DNA of 43,924 nucleotides from Bacillota bacterium (lineage in GTDB: Bacteria > Bacillota > JADQBR01), in assembly GCA_016278515.1 (NCBI GenBank), contig JADQBR010000096.1, forward strand, positions 1 to 43,924, given 5' to 3'. Each line of letters begins with the position of its first letter. Within the stretch, counting starts at the first letter, position 1. The notes under the pieces were generated by a model. The model was not told the origin of the DNA. It saw nothing but the letters and a program-made list of their open reading frames with translations, and ran no database searches. Shown piece by piece: positions 24,053 through 32,803 of this stretch. A program made the translations under genes and the position numbers.

Positions 24053-24346
24053 TTATTGAGTTAGAAATTTATATGCTTTATTTAGATCTTTTTTAAACAC
24101 CTGCAACTCCAAATATACCACTGCTCCGGAGAACCCTCCGCGAGCTACTGATGTTTGCCTACGGGATTTTAGCCTGCATCTTATTCCTTTGGATTTTAAG
24201 TAAAAAAATTTACTTTGCAATCTTCCGGCTCCCGCATTGGTAGCTTCATCAATGGTTGCCCATTGGAGATTTTCTGAAATATATAACCATAGACCAACAC
24301 CTATAAAACTAACAGATAAAATAAATATTAATGTTTCATTGTGCAT
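24053..24346 (-). CDS. small membrane-anchored protein, DUF2007-like tail possible
   Basis: A 97-residue protein with an N-terminal transmembrane helix (about 5-23) and a soluble basic part. The segment GIRCRLKSRR...GGFSGAVVYLELQVFKKDLNKAYKFL has the spacing of DUF2007-type putative signal-transducing domains (a short hypervariable loop, then a hydrophobic strand and an EDLEEA-like helix). The match is weak. AGAGGGGG precedes the ATG at good distance, so it is probably expressed. It is convergent to the secreted-protein remnant and has no obvious partner. Confidence 0.55.
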   Translation of the reverse strand: MHNETLIFILSVSFIGVGLWLYISENLQWATIDEATNAGAGRLQSKFFYLKSKGIRCRLKSRRQTSVARGGFSGAVVYLELQVFKKDLNKAYKFLTQ

Positions 24347-24496
24347 TTCTTAGCCCCCTCTGCACTTAACCCACTACTAATATATATCTAACTAGCATTT
24401 TATACATTAACAATTGAAGTATGATTTTATTTTATCAAAAAGCAAAAAAATTAACACCCTTTTAAAAAGGCTGTTAATATTACTGGAGAGTGAGTT

Positions 24497-24701
24497 ATGT
24501 CTTTCATTCATAAATTACTAATTCTAATATCCGTTAGTATACTTATTTTTACTGGATGCACCTGTAATAACGGAAAGGCAAATAAGGTTCCCTTCATTTA
24601 TATGGGTCATACCTACTTTTTCAATAGTTTTAGGACTGTATTATCTTTTCTTAGGGGTTTTTAAATATTCCGCACTAAATTTATGGACTAGATCATGTTA
24701 A
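24497..24701 (+). pseudogene. frameshifted lipoprotein-like membrane protein remnant
   Basis: ATG 24497 with GGAGAG upstream opens a lipoprotein signal (lipobox IFTGC, cysteine 21) and runs 55 codons to a TAA at 24662-24664, the last part being unconvincing. In the +2 frame, from about 24590, the DNA encodes FPSFIWVIPTFSIVLGLYYL then FLGVFKYSALNLW, a proper hydrophobic segment ending at TAA 24699-24701. The two frames together look like one small membrane or lipoprotein gene broken by a frameshift. The family is unknown. Confidence 0.45.
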
Positions 24702-24746
24702 TGTAAAATCAAATTAGGAAGCCTTATTCTGAGGAGGTCTAATTCC

Positions 24747-24992
24747 ATGAATAATCAAAACGCAAAGCAATTTATTGGATATTTTCTCTATAATTAAATC
24801 AAAATAATAAGGGATTCCAAGTATTAAGCCTAATAAATATTCTCACAAGATGTTGTTTACTAGAAGCGGTTTTGTGATAGATCTAAGCTTGATTATCTTT
24901 GGATTTATTTTAATAGATGTTCTTTATAAAGAAAACACGGATATGCTAGTTGAAAATTCCCATCTTAATTCAAAAAAAAGAACCACTTTATA
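24747..24992 (+). other. short ORF fragments, no intact gene
   Basis: A GAGGAGG site at 24731-24737 leads to ATG 24747 but the frame stops after 16 codons (MNNQNAKQFIGYFLYN). A further open stretch from ATG 24849 (47 codons) holds one hydrophobic segment (LSLIIFGFILIDVLY) but no ribosome binding site. Both probably belong to a degraded small membrane gene. Confidence 0.3.
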
Positions 24993-25000
24993 AAAAGTGG
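24983..25000. terminator. small stem-loop
   Basis: CCACTTT (24983-24989) and AAAGTGG (24994-25000) form a 7-bp stem between the fragment region and the chemotaxis-receptor remnant; A-rich and T-rich flanks allow either direction. Confidence 0.5.
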
Positions 25001-25034
25001 CTTTAAGAGTATATATTATACGAAGGTTAAACAA

Positions 25035-25597
25035 CTACTTGCTACCAAGACTAAATTGGCCGATTACCTTATAAAGGTCCTCTGCTAGTTCGGTTAACGC
25101 CTGGGCCGAACTGGCTATTTCTTGGGTAGAGCTTACCTGTTGGTGACTATAGGCTGAAACTTCTTCTGAGGTAGCAGCAAACTACTGACTGTCGCTTGCT
25201 ACTTCTTTCATGGACTCATTCGCTTCATTACTACTCACATTCATTTGATGTGTGTTATCTGTAACTTCCTTTATGTAGTTCCAAGTTTATTGTTCTGCTG
25301 TTCAATCTCTTTAAAGACTTCTCCAGTTGCTATAGTGTCTTCTAGTCCCATCTGAACCGCTTTATCGTTTTCCTCAATGGTCACAACGGTGTCTTCTACC
25401 CGCTCCTGTATTTCCTTAATAAGGCCTTCAATCTGACCGGTAGCTTCTTGTGACCTTTCAGCAAGACTTCTAATCTCACCTGCAACAACCGCAAAGCCTT
25501 TGCCGGCATCCCTCGCCCTAGCTGCCTCGATAGCAGCATTTAACGCTAAGAGGTTTGTCTGGTCGGATATTTCATTTATCATTTCATTTGACTTCCC
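25035..25597 (-). pseudogene. methyl-accepting chemotaxis protein remnant
   Basis: On the minus strand the highly conserved signalling tip is clear: [39 protein letters not shown], then the return helix. Reading stops at a TAA near 25271; shifting frame restores KEVTDNTHQMNVSS through to SQ, where a TAG at 25194-25192 replaces the usual Gln, then FAATSEEVSAYSHQQVSSTQ and on to the end at 25035. The sensor domain, membrane helices and HAMP region are missing, since homology begins only at about [10 protein letters not shown]. With truncation, a frameshift and a nonsense codon this is a dead gene. A short expressed fragment is unlikely. Confidence 0.9.
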
Positions 25598-25818
25598 TCC
25601 GAGTAGGTATTATTTTTGGTTATCAATTCCTTTTCGTCAAAATAATACCAGTAGCCTCTAAAAAATTTATATAGCTCTTATGGGCGGCTATACGATACCT
25701 TGATTAAATTGGTAATATCTCTGGTAACATATCAAGTAAGTTTCATGAAACGGCCCAGCAAAATGAACGCCTGAAGGGAAAATCGAGTAAAATATTCAAT
25801 GCAAATTGCAATATATAG

Positions 25819-25847
25819 TTGACAGTTAGTCATATATATTTTATAGT
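25819..25847 (+). promoter_or_regulatory. sigma-A promoter for the XRE regulator gene
   Basis: TTGACA (25819-25824) and TATAGT (25842-25847) with a 17-bp spacer. The rest of 25598-25818 is AT-rich and holds no gene I can support. Confidence 0.75.
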
Positions 25848-25907
25848 ATTAAAAGAGCAAACGATACGCATCTGGACGGATAGGTTGTATTAGGGGGCGT
25901 GGCTGAG

Positions 25908-26102
25908 TTGAAGAACATAAAAATGAAAATGGCTAGGGTAGAAAAAGACTTGTCACAAGAAGAACTGGCTAAGACAGTTGGCGTAACAAGACAGACAATA
26001 GGGTTAATCGAGTCGGGGAAATATAATCCGTCCTTAAATCTATGTATCGCTATATGCAAGGCTTTGTCCAAAACATTGAATGACCTATTTTGGGAGGAGT
26101 AA
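25908..26102 (+). CDS. XRE-family HTH regulator
   Basis: A 64-residue Cro/CI-type regulator that is just the DNA-binding domain: KMARVEKDLSQEELAKTVGV, RQTIGLIESGKYNPSL and a final KALSKTLNDLFW. Small regulators of this type often sit before a membrane protein gene that they control. The TTG at 25908, 10 nt after GGGGG, is preferred over GTG 25899, which lies too close to it. The next gene starts 46 bp later and probably shares the transcript. Confidence 0.88.
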   Translation: MKNIKMKMARVEKDLSQEELAKTVGVTRQTIGLIESGKYNPSLNLCIAICKALSKTLNDLFWEE

Positions 26103-26148
26103 AAAAGATTTTAAGTCATTGAATAGATAATATGGGAGGGAGCAAAAA

Positions 26149-26556
26149 TTGAAAAGGGACTTTGACGAACGCATTATTGAAACCAAAAGGAAAATCAGTG
26201 CTAGGGCTTGTCACATTATGCTATGGGGAATTTTAGTGGTTACTCTTTACCGACAGTTCCATTTAAAACAGGAATTTAGTGATTATGGTGATTACTTTGT
26301 TATCTGGTTAATTGCCTCGTTTTATATAGCATTTGGTGGGGTGCTGCAAGGGGTTGATCCTTTTGGCAGTAACCGGTATAAATATTTATGGGTACCATTA
26401 ATTATGGCAGGGTCTGTTTTAGCAGTACAGATTTATATGGGAACTATAGTATCACTTAGCAGCGGGCTTGTCTCATTTGTAATAGCGTTTATTGCCAGCA
26501 GTGCAACTCCTATACCTTCTTTATCGTTGGTGGGAGAAGAAAAATATAGGCAATGA
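26149..26556 (+). CDS. four-helix membrane protein paired with the XRE regulator
   Basis: A 135-residue protein with four transmembrane helices (about 22-38, 48-66, 78-95, 99-117). The start DERIIETKRKISARACHIML resembles DUF6773-type proteins, which also follow small XRE regulators, but that match is tentative. TTG 26149 has GGGAGGGAG upstream. It probably forms a two-gene module with the regulator; the function is unknown. The 170 bp after it show no further gene. Confidence 0.65.
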   Translation: MKRDFDERIIETKRKISARACHIMLWGILVVTLYRQFHLKQEFSDYGDYFVIWLIASFYIAFGGVLQGVDPFGSNRYKYLWVPLIMAGSVLAVQIYMGTIVSLSSGLVSFVIAFIASSATPIPSLSLVGEEKYRQ

Positions 26557-26730
26557 GTAATTATTTTTAAAGGAAAGTGACATATACATGAAGGAGTGAG
26601 CTCAATTCCAGTACGCAATAATTGATATGCTTAAATATAGTGGTACTTGGTGGTGAGTCCAAGAATAGAGTTTAAGTAAATTGAGTTGGTCGAGCCTGCT
26701 TTTGGGTAATCTAAATATGGGGTGATCAAC

Positions 26731-27744
26731 TTGAAAAAAATTTTACTGCTTACCACTGGCGGTACAATAGCTTCGACAGGGAGAAAAGAAGGGTTAATTC
26801 CCACTTACTCAGCCTATGATTTATTAGAATGTGTTCCTGAATTGCTGTTTATGGCTTCAATACACGGTATAGATATTATGAAGGTGGACAGCAGCAATAT
26901 GCAGCCGGAATATTGGCGTGACATAGCTATAGCGGTTCACAGGCATTATGATGCTTATGATGGGTTCGTTATTACTCATGGAACCGATACCATAGGATAT
27001 ACCTCAGCCGCCCTATCATATATGCTGCAAGGTTTATCCAAACCAATAGTTGTCACAGGTGCCCAAAAGCCTATAAGTTATTTTGATACTGATGCAAAGA
27101 AAAACCTGCGCCTGGCCGTGCAATTCGCATTAAAAGGTTTGAGCGGGGTGTTTGTTGCGTTCGGGGGCAAGATAATATTAGGGACAAGGGCCATGAAGTT
27201 GAGAACCAGAAGTTATGATGCGTTTGTCAGCGTCAACTATCCATATATCGCGTATTTAGAACGGGATTTCTTAAGGGTTTTTACGGAACATGTTCCTAAT
27301 AATACTGGACAATTCAAATTGGATATCAGCTTGAATACCAATGTGCTGTTGGTAAAACTGTTTCCAGGCTTTCAACCGGAGATATTTGATTATGCGGCAT
27401 TAAACTGCCAAGGAGTTATAGTAGAGAGCTTTGGCGTCGGGGGGATACCTTTTGAAAAGAGAGACGTGGCCGCCAAAATTATGGACTTGGCTTTGTCAGG
27501 TGTTTCAGTGGTTATTACAACCCAATGCTTGGAGGACGGGGTAAATTTAGATATTTATCACGTAGGTAAGCGGTTGGCGGGACATCCTATTATTTCTGCC
27601 CGGGATATGAATACGGAAGCCATATTGGCTAAATTAATGTGGGCCTTAGGCAAAACCTCCAACCAAAGGAAGATAAAAAGCATTATGGAACAACCCATTG
27701 CAGGAGACCAGAACCGTCAAGCGGAGCTGTCTTTTAAAAATTAA
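26731..27744 (+). CDS. type I-like L-asparaginase
   Basis: A protein of about 337 residues of the asparaginase family (EC 3.5.1.1), hydrolysing asparagine to aspartate and ammonia. The first catalytic motif is LLLTTGGTIAST near residues 5-16, with the nucleophilic Thr in TGGT, and the second is VITHGTDTIGYTSAAL with the Thr-Asp pair, followed by the conserved QKPISYFDTDAKKNL. There is no signal peptide, so the enzyme is cytosolic, as in type I. TTG 26731 behind GGGGTGAT is preferred over GTG 26722. It is monocistronic, followed by a terminator. Confidence 0.93.
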   Translation: MKKILLLTTGGTIASTGRKEGLIPTYSAYDLLECVPELLFMASIHGIDIMKVDSSNMQPEYWRDIAIAVHRHYDAYDGFVITHGTDTIGYTSAALSYMLQGLSKPIVVTGAQKPISYFDTDAKKNLRLAVQFALKGLSGVFVAFGGKIILGTRAMKLRTRSYDAFVSVNYPYIAYLERDFLRVFTEHVPNNTGQFKLDISLNTNVLLVKLFPGFQPEIFDYAALNCQGVIVESFGVGGIPFEKRDVAAKIMDLALSGVSVVITTQCLEDGVNLDIYHVGKRLAGHPIISARDMNTEAILAKLMWALGKTSNQRKIKSIMEQPIAGDQNRQAELSFKN

Positions 27745-27832
27745 GGAAAGATTAACAAATAATTAAAAGTAAGCTAGAAATATTGTGCTGGAGATATTAT
27801 GGGACTATAATATATTCCGGGGAAAGAAATAT

Positions 27833-27857
27833 TGCCCATATAGGGCATTTTTTATTT
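27833..27857 (+). terminator. intrinsic terminator after the asparaginase gene
   Basis: TGCCC (27833-27837) and GGGCA (27843-27847), with A-T pairs extending the stem, are followed by T6 and more T. It is a typical short terminator, but it lies about 90 bp after the stop. Confidence 0.75.
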
Positions 27858-27958
27858 TCTATTGAAATAGAGGACCTTTATTATTAGCTTATCCTTGCAT
27901 TTTATAGAAATAAGTGGTAGATATATAATTACATGGTATGTTAGAGGAGTGATGGATT

Positions 27959-28987
27959 TTGGCTAAAAGATTATTGATAATGCTATTATTGGCCCTGTTC
28001 CTAGTTTCGGGGTGCAGCAGTAAAGAAGAAGAGGGCTTGGTAGTATCCGGTACAGTAGAAGCTCAGGAAATTAACGTAAGCAGCCAAATTTCCGGCCAGG
28101 TTATTTCGGTTAAAGTAGAAGAAGGGCAGGACATATCTAAAGGGGATATTTTATTTGAAATAGATGACCAAGCATTGGCTTTAAAATATCAGCAGGCAGA
28201 AGCGGCTCTTGCTTCATTAAAGGCCCAGTATCAAGATCTCAAATCAGGCAGCAGGCAGCAGCAGCTAAGTCAAGCCGCCGCCAACGTTACCAAGGCTGCC
28301 GCTTCAGTAACGGGAGCAGAAAAGGCTTTAAATAACGCGAGGGATGAAATGGAAAGAATAAAGGCACTTTATGAAAAAGGTGCAGTATCCGAACAGGTTT
28401 ACCAACAGAAACAATTAATGTTGGAACAGGCTGAAAGCAGTTATTCATCAGCCCGGTCAAGTTTGGATGGTGTCGGGGCACAATATAGTTTAATTCAGGA
28501 AGGAGCAACCAAGGAGACACTAAATGCAATGGAGTCACAGGTTAATCAAGCGACAGCAGCACTCCAGGCAGCACAACTAGAGTGGGATAAGGCGAGCGTT
28601 AAAGCCCCTAAAGACGGATTGGTACTTACATTAAATGTGAAGGAGGGGGAACTGGCCAGGCCGGGGGCACCGGCAATTACTTTAGCGCAGTTGGATACGC
28701 TACACATAGAGACGTATATTCCGGAACCATGGCTAGCCAAGGTCTCTTATGGCCAAGCGGTTTCTATAGCAGTTGACGGCTATGATAAAAGATTAGACGG
28801 CTCTCTGAACTACATTGCGACTGAGGCGGAATTTACACCACAAAACCTGCAAACTAAAGAAACCCGCGTGGATACGGTCTATGCGGCACGAGTTAAAGTT
28901 ACTCAAGAAGGACAAATATTAAAGCCCGGCATGCCTGTAGATGTCTATTTTGAAACTATACCGAAAGACGACGGGTCTGCCATATGA
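27959..28987 (+). CDS. HlyD-family membrane fusion lipoprotein
   Basis: A 342-residue periplasmic-adaptor-type protein. A lipoprotein signal ends at Cys19 (LFLVSGC). The first biotinyl-lipoyl half is ISGQVISVKVEEGQDISKGD, followed by a long alpha-helical coiled coil at about 62-205 rich in Ala and Gln, the second lipoyl half (KAPKDGLVLTLNVKEGELA) and a beta-barrel domain ending KPGMPVDVYFE. It overlaps the ABC ATPase gene by 4 bp. It links the inner-membrane transporter to export across the envelope; in a Gram-positive it would act at the outer face of the membrane. TTG 27959 follows AGGAGTG. Confidence 0.92.
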   Translation: MAKRLLIMLLLALFLVSGCSSKEEEGLVVSGTVEAQEINVSSQISGQVISVKVEEGQDISKGDILFEIDDQALALKYQQAEAALASLKAQYQDLKSGSRQQQLSQAAANVTKAAASVTGAEKALNNARDEMERIKALYEKGAVSEQVYQQKQLMLEQAESSYSSARSSLDGVGAQYSLIQEGATKETLNAMESQVNQATAALQAAQLEWDKASVKAPKDGLVLTLNVKEGELARPGAPAITLAQLDTLHIETYIPEPWLAKVSYGQAVSIAVDGYDKRLDGSLNYIATEAEFTPQNLQTKETRVDTVYAARVKVTQEGQILKPGMPVDVYFETIPKDDGSAI

Positions 28988-29718
28988 GCGTAGTTGAAGT
29001 AAATAATCTCAGCAAACAATTTGGCCAGCTTAGGGCTGTCAACGAAGTATCATTTACAGTCGCAAAGGGTGAAGTGTTTGGTTTCTTAGGGCCTAACGGA
29101 TCAGGCAAATCTACTACTATAAGGGTTCTCTGCGGATTGCTGACACCTTCCGCCGGTGAAGCAAGTGTGTTAGGCTTTGACGTTTATAAGCAGGCAGAGG
29201 ATATCAGGCGCAGCATAGGTTACATGTCCCAACATTTCAGTTTGTATGAAGAATTAACCGTTTGGGAAAACATGAACTTCTATGCCGGCATATATGGAGT
29301 GCCAGGGAAAGCGATGAAAGGGAGACTGCAGGAATTACTTGATTGGCTGGAGTTAACCGACAAAATTCGCATGCAGGCTCGTACTTTGTCGGGAGGATGG
29401 AAACAGCGCTTGGCACTGGCCTGTTCATTAACTCACAAGCCACCTCTACTATTCTTAGATGAACCTACGGCGGGAGTAGACCCTGCTTCGCGGCGGCAGT
29501 TTTGGACAATAATTAAAGAGTTAGCCAAGGCGGGGACTACCGTCTTTGTCACCACCCACTATATGGACGAAGCGGAACAATGTGATCGGTTAGCTTTTAT
29601 GTACCAGGGGGATTTGATAGCTTTGGATACACCGGATAAACTCAAATCACGCCAGAGCTTTTCTAGTTTGGAAGAAGTGTTTATTGCTTTTGCCCAGGGA
29701 GAGGGTGTAAAGAATTGA
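28984..29718 (+). CDS. ABC transporter ATP-binding protein
   Basis: A 244-residue ATPase with Walker A GPNGSGKST, the Q-loop YMSQHFSLYEELTV, signature LSGGWKQRLALAC (Trp in place of the usual Gln/Met), Walker B LLFLDEPTAGVDP and the H-loop VTTHYMDEAEQ. It belongs to the drug/antibiotic export type (CcmA/YbhF-like single domain). Genes for an adaptor before it and a permease after it overlap by 4 bp each, so all three form one operon. Confidence 0.95.
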   Translation: MSVVEVNNLSKQFGQLRAVNEVSFTVAKGEVFGFLGPNGSGKSTTIRVLCGLLTPSAGEASVLGFDVYKQAEDIRRSIGYMSQHFSLYEELTVWENMNFYAGIYGVPGKAMKGRLQELLDWLELTDKIRMQARTLSGGWKQRLALACSLTHKPPLLFLDEPTAGVDPASRRQFWTIIKELAKAGTTVFVTTHYMDEAEQCDRLAFMYQGDLIALDTPDKLKSRQSFSSLEEVFIAFAQGEGVKN

Positions 29719-30845
29719 ATAGACAAAGGCTGTTTTATATTATCCGAAAGGAAATTGTGCAGATTAGACGAGACCCTGCTAGTTTAGGGATTATCATCAT
29801 GATGCCGCTACTTATGTTGTTTTTGTTCGGTTATGCTGTCAGCACTGACGTGGATCATATAAACACGGCCGTTATTGACCTGGATAATAGTCCCGACAGC
29901 CGCCGATTTGTTAGCAAGCTAAGCCAATCAGGATATTTTGATGTGGAGGTTTCCTCCGTTAACCGTCGCGAAACCGATAGCTTGTTAGACAGCGGCAGGG
30001 TAAAAATGGTGCTAACCATTCCTTCCGGGTATATGCGCCAATTGCGGCGGGGGGAAAACGTAGAAGTTCAGGCATTGATTGACGGTTCTGACCCTACTAT
30101 TGCAAGAACGGCTTTGAATACCGTGAGAATTTTGGCCCAGCAGGAAACTCTAAAACTAAAGAAGGCTAGTGCGGTACTTGCCGGCCAGCCAATTCCTGAA
30201 ATTGCTATTGATTTACGGCCACGTGTTAGGTATAACCCGGAGCTAGATAGTGTAATGTTTAATATTCCGGGTTTAATAGGATTGATAATGCAGAACATCA
30301 CCGTAATGCTTACTGCCTTCGCTTTAGTACGAGAGCGTGAGCGGGGGACTCTAGAACAATTAATAGTCACTCCGGTAAAATCCGGAGAATTAATTCTAGG
30401 GAAGCTCATTCCATATATTTTTATTGGTTTTTTTGACACATTACTGGTACTGGGTGTTGGGGTTTACTGGTTTAATGTGCCGGTTGCAGGAAGTGTTACA
30501 CTTTTACTGGCCTTATCTACAGTATTTTTAATGACAGCGTTGGGCTTGGGATTGCTTATTTCCACAGTAGCCAAGACCCAGCTTCAGGCAATGCAGATGA
30601 CTATGTTGGTTATTTTACCAAGTGTGCTGCTAAGTGGGTTTGTTTTCCCCAGAGAAGCGATGCCGCTACCTATTAACTGGTTGGGATATGGGATACCTCT
30701 TACTTATTTTATCACCATCCTACGGGGGATTATTTTAAAAGGCGTTGGAATAGAATATTTGTGGAAACAGGTGCTAGTATTAGGTATGGTTGGAATTGCT
30801 ATCTTGAGCCTAGCAACAATACGCTTCAATAAAAGACTTGATTAG
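29715..30845 (+). CDS. ABC-2 type permease
   Basis: A 376-residue permease of the YhhJ/YbhS kind. It has an N-terminal helix (MMPLLMLFLFGYAVSTD), an extracytoplasmic domain of about 150 residues starting VDHINTAVIDLDNSPDSRRF, and five C-terminal helices with the family signature RERERGTLEQLIVTPV. Only one permease gene is present, so it should act as a homodimer, whereas YbhFSR uses two permeases. TTG 29715 overlaps the ATPase stop. Together with the adaptor this is probably a multidrug or toxic-metabolite exporter; the substrate is unknown. Confidence 0.93.
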   Translation: MNRQRLFYIIRKEIVQIRRDPASLGIIIMMPLLMLFLFGYAVSTDVDHINTAVIDLDNSPDSRRFVSKLSQSGYFDVEVSSVNRRETDSLLDSGRVKMVLTIPSGYMRQLRRGENVEVQALIDGSDPTIARTALNTVRILAQQETLKLKKASAVLAGQPIPEIAIDLRPRVRYNPELDSVMFNIPGLIGLIMQNITVMLTAFALVRERERGTLEQLIVTPVKSGELILGKLIPYIFIGFFDTLLVLGVGVYWFNVPVAGSVTLLLALSTVFLMTALGLGLLISTVAKTQLQAMQMTMLVILPSVLLSGFVFPREAMPLPINWLGYGIPLTYFITILRGIILKGVGIEYLWKQVLVLGMVGIAILSLATIRFNKRLD

Positions 30846-30971
30846 GAAATGGCCAAGGCCGGGAACTCCGAATGTTTGTTTAATGTATTTCATGAACGTT
30901 CAGTTTTATTGACTAAAACCATGTTAGATGGTACAATTATTTGGGTTTGACCCGAGTAATATCTGTCTACT

Positions 30972-31079
30972 CAAAAGAAATGTTTTCTTTTGCACATGTC
31001 AGAAAGTATATGACTTTCTGACTGCATAAGTGTAGCTAAGGCTTCTGCCTGCGCTAAAGCTTGGCATAAGCCAAGCTTT
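30972..31079. repeat. three consecutive perfect hairpins
   Basis: Three separate inverted repeats stand in a row: CAAAAGAAA/TTTCTTTTG (30972-30992, loop TGT), GTCAGAAAGT/ACTTTCTGAC (30998-31022, loop ATATG) and AAAGCTTGGC/GCCAAGCTTT (31056-31079, loop ATAA). The last one precedes CTTTAAG and could terminate transcription just before the FAD-enzyme gene, which makes an attenuating leader possible. The arms differ in sequence, so they are not copies of one element. Confidence 0.7.
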
Positions 31080-31114
31080 CTTTAAGTAATTTTGTGTCTG
31101 GAGGAATGATATCT

Positions 31115-32515
31115 ATGGCTAAGTATGATGTTGTTATTGTGGGTGCTGGGCCAGCGGGGATTTTTGCCGCACTGGAGTTGACGAAGCGAAACCCGGAGCT
31201 AAAGGTGTTGATGGTTGATAAAGGAAGGACCATCGAAAAAAGGGCTTGTCCTGCACGGACAACCGGGGAATGCAAGAACTGTGATCCCTGTGGAATTACC
31301 TTCGGATGGAGCGGTGCTGGGGCATTTTCCGACGGAAAACTGAGTCATTCTCCTCACGTAGGTGGGCGTATTACCGAGTATATGGGTCTTGAACAAGCCC
31401 AAGAATTGATAAATTACGCCGATCAGTTGTATCTTAAGTTTGGTGCACAGGATGTGGTTTATGGACTCGACAATCAAGTGATTGAAGATATTGCTTATGA
31501 ATCGTCTAAATATGCTATTCAGCTAATACCCTGCCCGGTTAGACATTTGGGTACGGAAAAGGCTTACTATGTCTTAAAGGCAATGTATGAATATTTGATA
31601 GATAAAACTAATACGGAATTTTGGGAGTTAACAAAAGTATCGGAAGTTTTAGTTGAGGATGGAAAAGTTAAAGGGGTTCGTATAACAAAGAGAGGGCAGG
31701 ATACTCAAGATGTCTTGTCAGACAAAGTAATTGTTGCCCCAGGCAGGGGCGGCGCAGAGTGGTTCTCTCAGCAGATTAAAGAGTTGGGCTTGGAGAGCGA
31801 AAACAATGAAGTAGATATTGGCGTGAGGGTGGAAGTACCCAACTCAATTATGGATCATTTAACGCAGCATCTCTATGAAGCCAAATTAGTATATTATTCG
31901 GATACCTTTGATAACCGGGTGCGTTCTTTCTGTATGAACCCTGGTGGTATTGTGTCAGGAGAACACTACGATGGGCAGGTTGCAGTAGTAAATGGCCACA
32001 GTTATGCCGACCCAGAACTAAAGACCCAAAATACCAATTTTGCGTTATTAGTGTCTACAAAATTTACAGAACCATTTAACCAGCCAATTGAATATGGAAA
32101 ATACATTGCCGGGTTGGCAAATATGTTAACCGGTGGTGGAATTATGGTTCAACGTTTAGGGGATTTAGAAAGAGGGCGGAGAACGGACGATGACAGGCTG
32201 AAAAAATCTACTACCATTCCGACTATGAGAAGCGCCGTGCCGGGAGATTTATCTTACGTACTGCCTGAACGTTATCTTACTTCTATTGTAGAAACCTTAA
32301 AGGCCCTTGATAATATTGCGCCGGGGATTTATGCCCGCAACACTCTTTTATACGGAGTCGAGGTAAAGTTCTATTCATCCAAAGTAAAGGTTAAGCAAAA
32401 CTTTGAAACATCCATTAGGGGACTGTACGCCATTGGCGACGGTGCTGGTTTAACCAGAGGCTTAATGCAGGCTTCGGTGACAGGCATTGTAGTAGCCAGG
32501 GATTTAACAAAATAA
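31115..32515 (+). CDS. FAD-dependent dehydrogenase (COG2509-type)
   Basis: A 466-residue flavoprotein with an N-terminal dinucleotide-binding motif VIVGAGPAGIFAALEL and a family-typical cysteine segment (CPARTTGECKNCDPCGITFG, four cysteines), followed by GWSGAGAFSDGKL. A second FAD-contacting motif ends the protein (LYAIGDGAGLTRGLMQAS). The family is an uncharacterised group of FAD dehydrogenases found widely in anaerobes. The substrate is not known. ATG 31115 is preferred since GGAGG at 31100-31104 lies too close to ATG 31106. Confidence 0.88.
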   Translation: MAKYDVVIVGAGPAGIFAALELTKRNPELKVLMVDKGRTIEKRACPARTTGECKNCDPCGITFGWSGAGAFSDGKLSHSPHVGGRITEYMGLEQAQELINYADQLYLKFGAQDVVYGLDNQVIEDIAYESSKYAIQLIPCPVRHLGTEKAYYVLKAMYEYLIDKTNTEFWELTKVSEVLVEDGKVKGVRITKRGQDTQDVLSDKVIVAPGRGGAEWFSQQIKELGLESENNEVDIGVRVEVPNSIMDHLTQHLYEAKLVYYSDTFDNRVRSFCMNPGGIVSGEHYDGQVAVVNGHSYADPELKTQNTNFALLVSTKFTEPFNQPIEYGKYIAGLANMLTGGGIMVQRLGDLERGRRTDDDRLKKSTTIPTMRSAVPGDLSYVLPERYLTSIVETLKALDNIAPGIYARNTLLYGVEVKFYSSKVKVKQNFETSIRGLYAIGDGAGLTRGLMQASVTGIVVARDLTK

Positions 32516-32529
32516 AAGCAACTTATTTG

Positions 32530-32554
32530 GAACCCATTTAATGGGTTCTTCTTT
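32530..32554 (+). terminator. intrinsic terminator
   Basis: GAACCCAT (32530-32537) and ATGGGTTC (32541-32548) form an 8-bp stem with a TTA loop followed by T-rich TTCTTTG. The 32555-32803 interval holds no gene beyond very short frames and only an AGGGGGTG site near 32738 without an ORF worth naming. Confidence 0.75.
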
Positions 32555-32803
32555 GTTATGTAAAAAATAGTAAAAAAATAATAGGAAAAAGAAGGAAATA
32601 GAGGAACTAATGATAAATTATATTATAATGAGTTTTTTCAATTTTTAGAATAGGTAGATAAAACCGGTTCTTTTTATGTCATATGCATCATAAAAGGACT
32701 ATAAGCAGGAATTTTTTGAAGATTTTCTTCTCAAATTAGGGGGTGATGGGTTATGACCTGAGGTTGTGTTTTGCCTAATTAACATTAAAGGGGGGCGTTA
32801 AAA

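Noticed and set aside
25271-25582. A 103-residue chemotaxis-receptor fragment as an intact gene
   Set aside because: The homology continues in another frame to 25035 and lacks sensor and membrane parts, so it is a remnant.
30972-31079. Hairpins read as a CRISPR array or transposon ends
   Set aside because: Arm sequences differ from one another, spacing is irregular and no transposase or cas gene is near.
32735-32790. Possible leader peptide after AGGGGGTG upstream of cstA
   Set aside because: The frames encode only two or ten residues and no attenuator stem follows.
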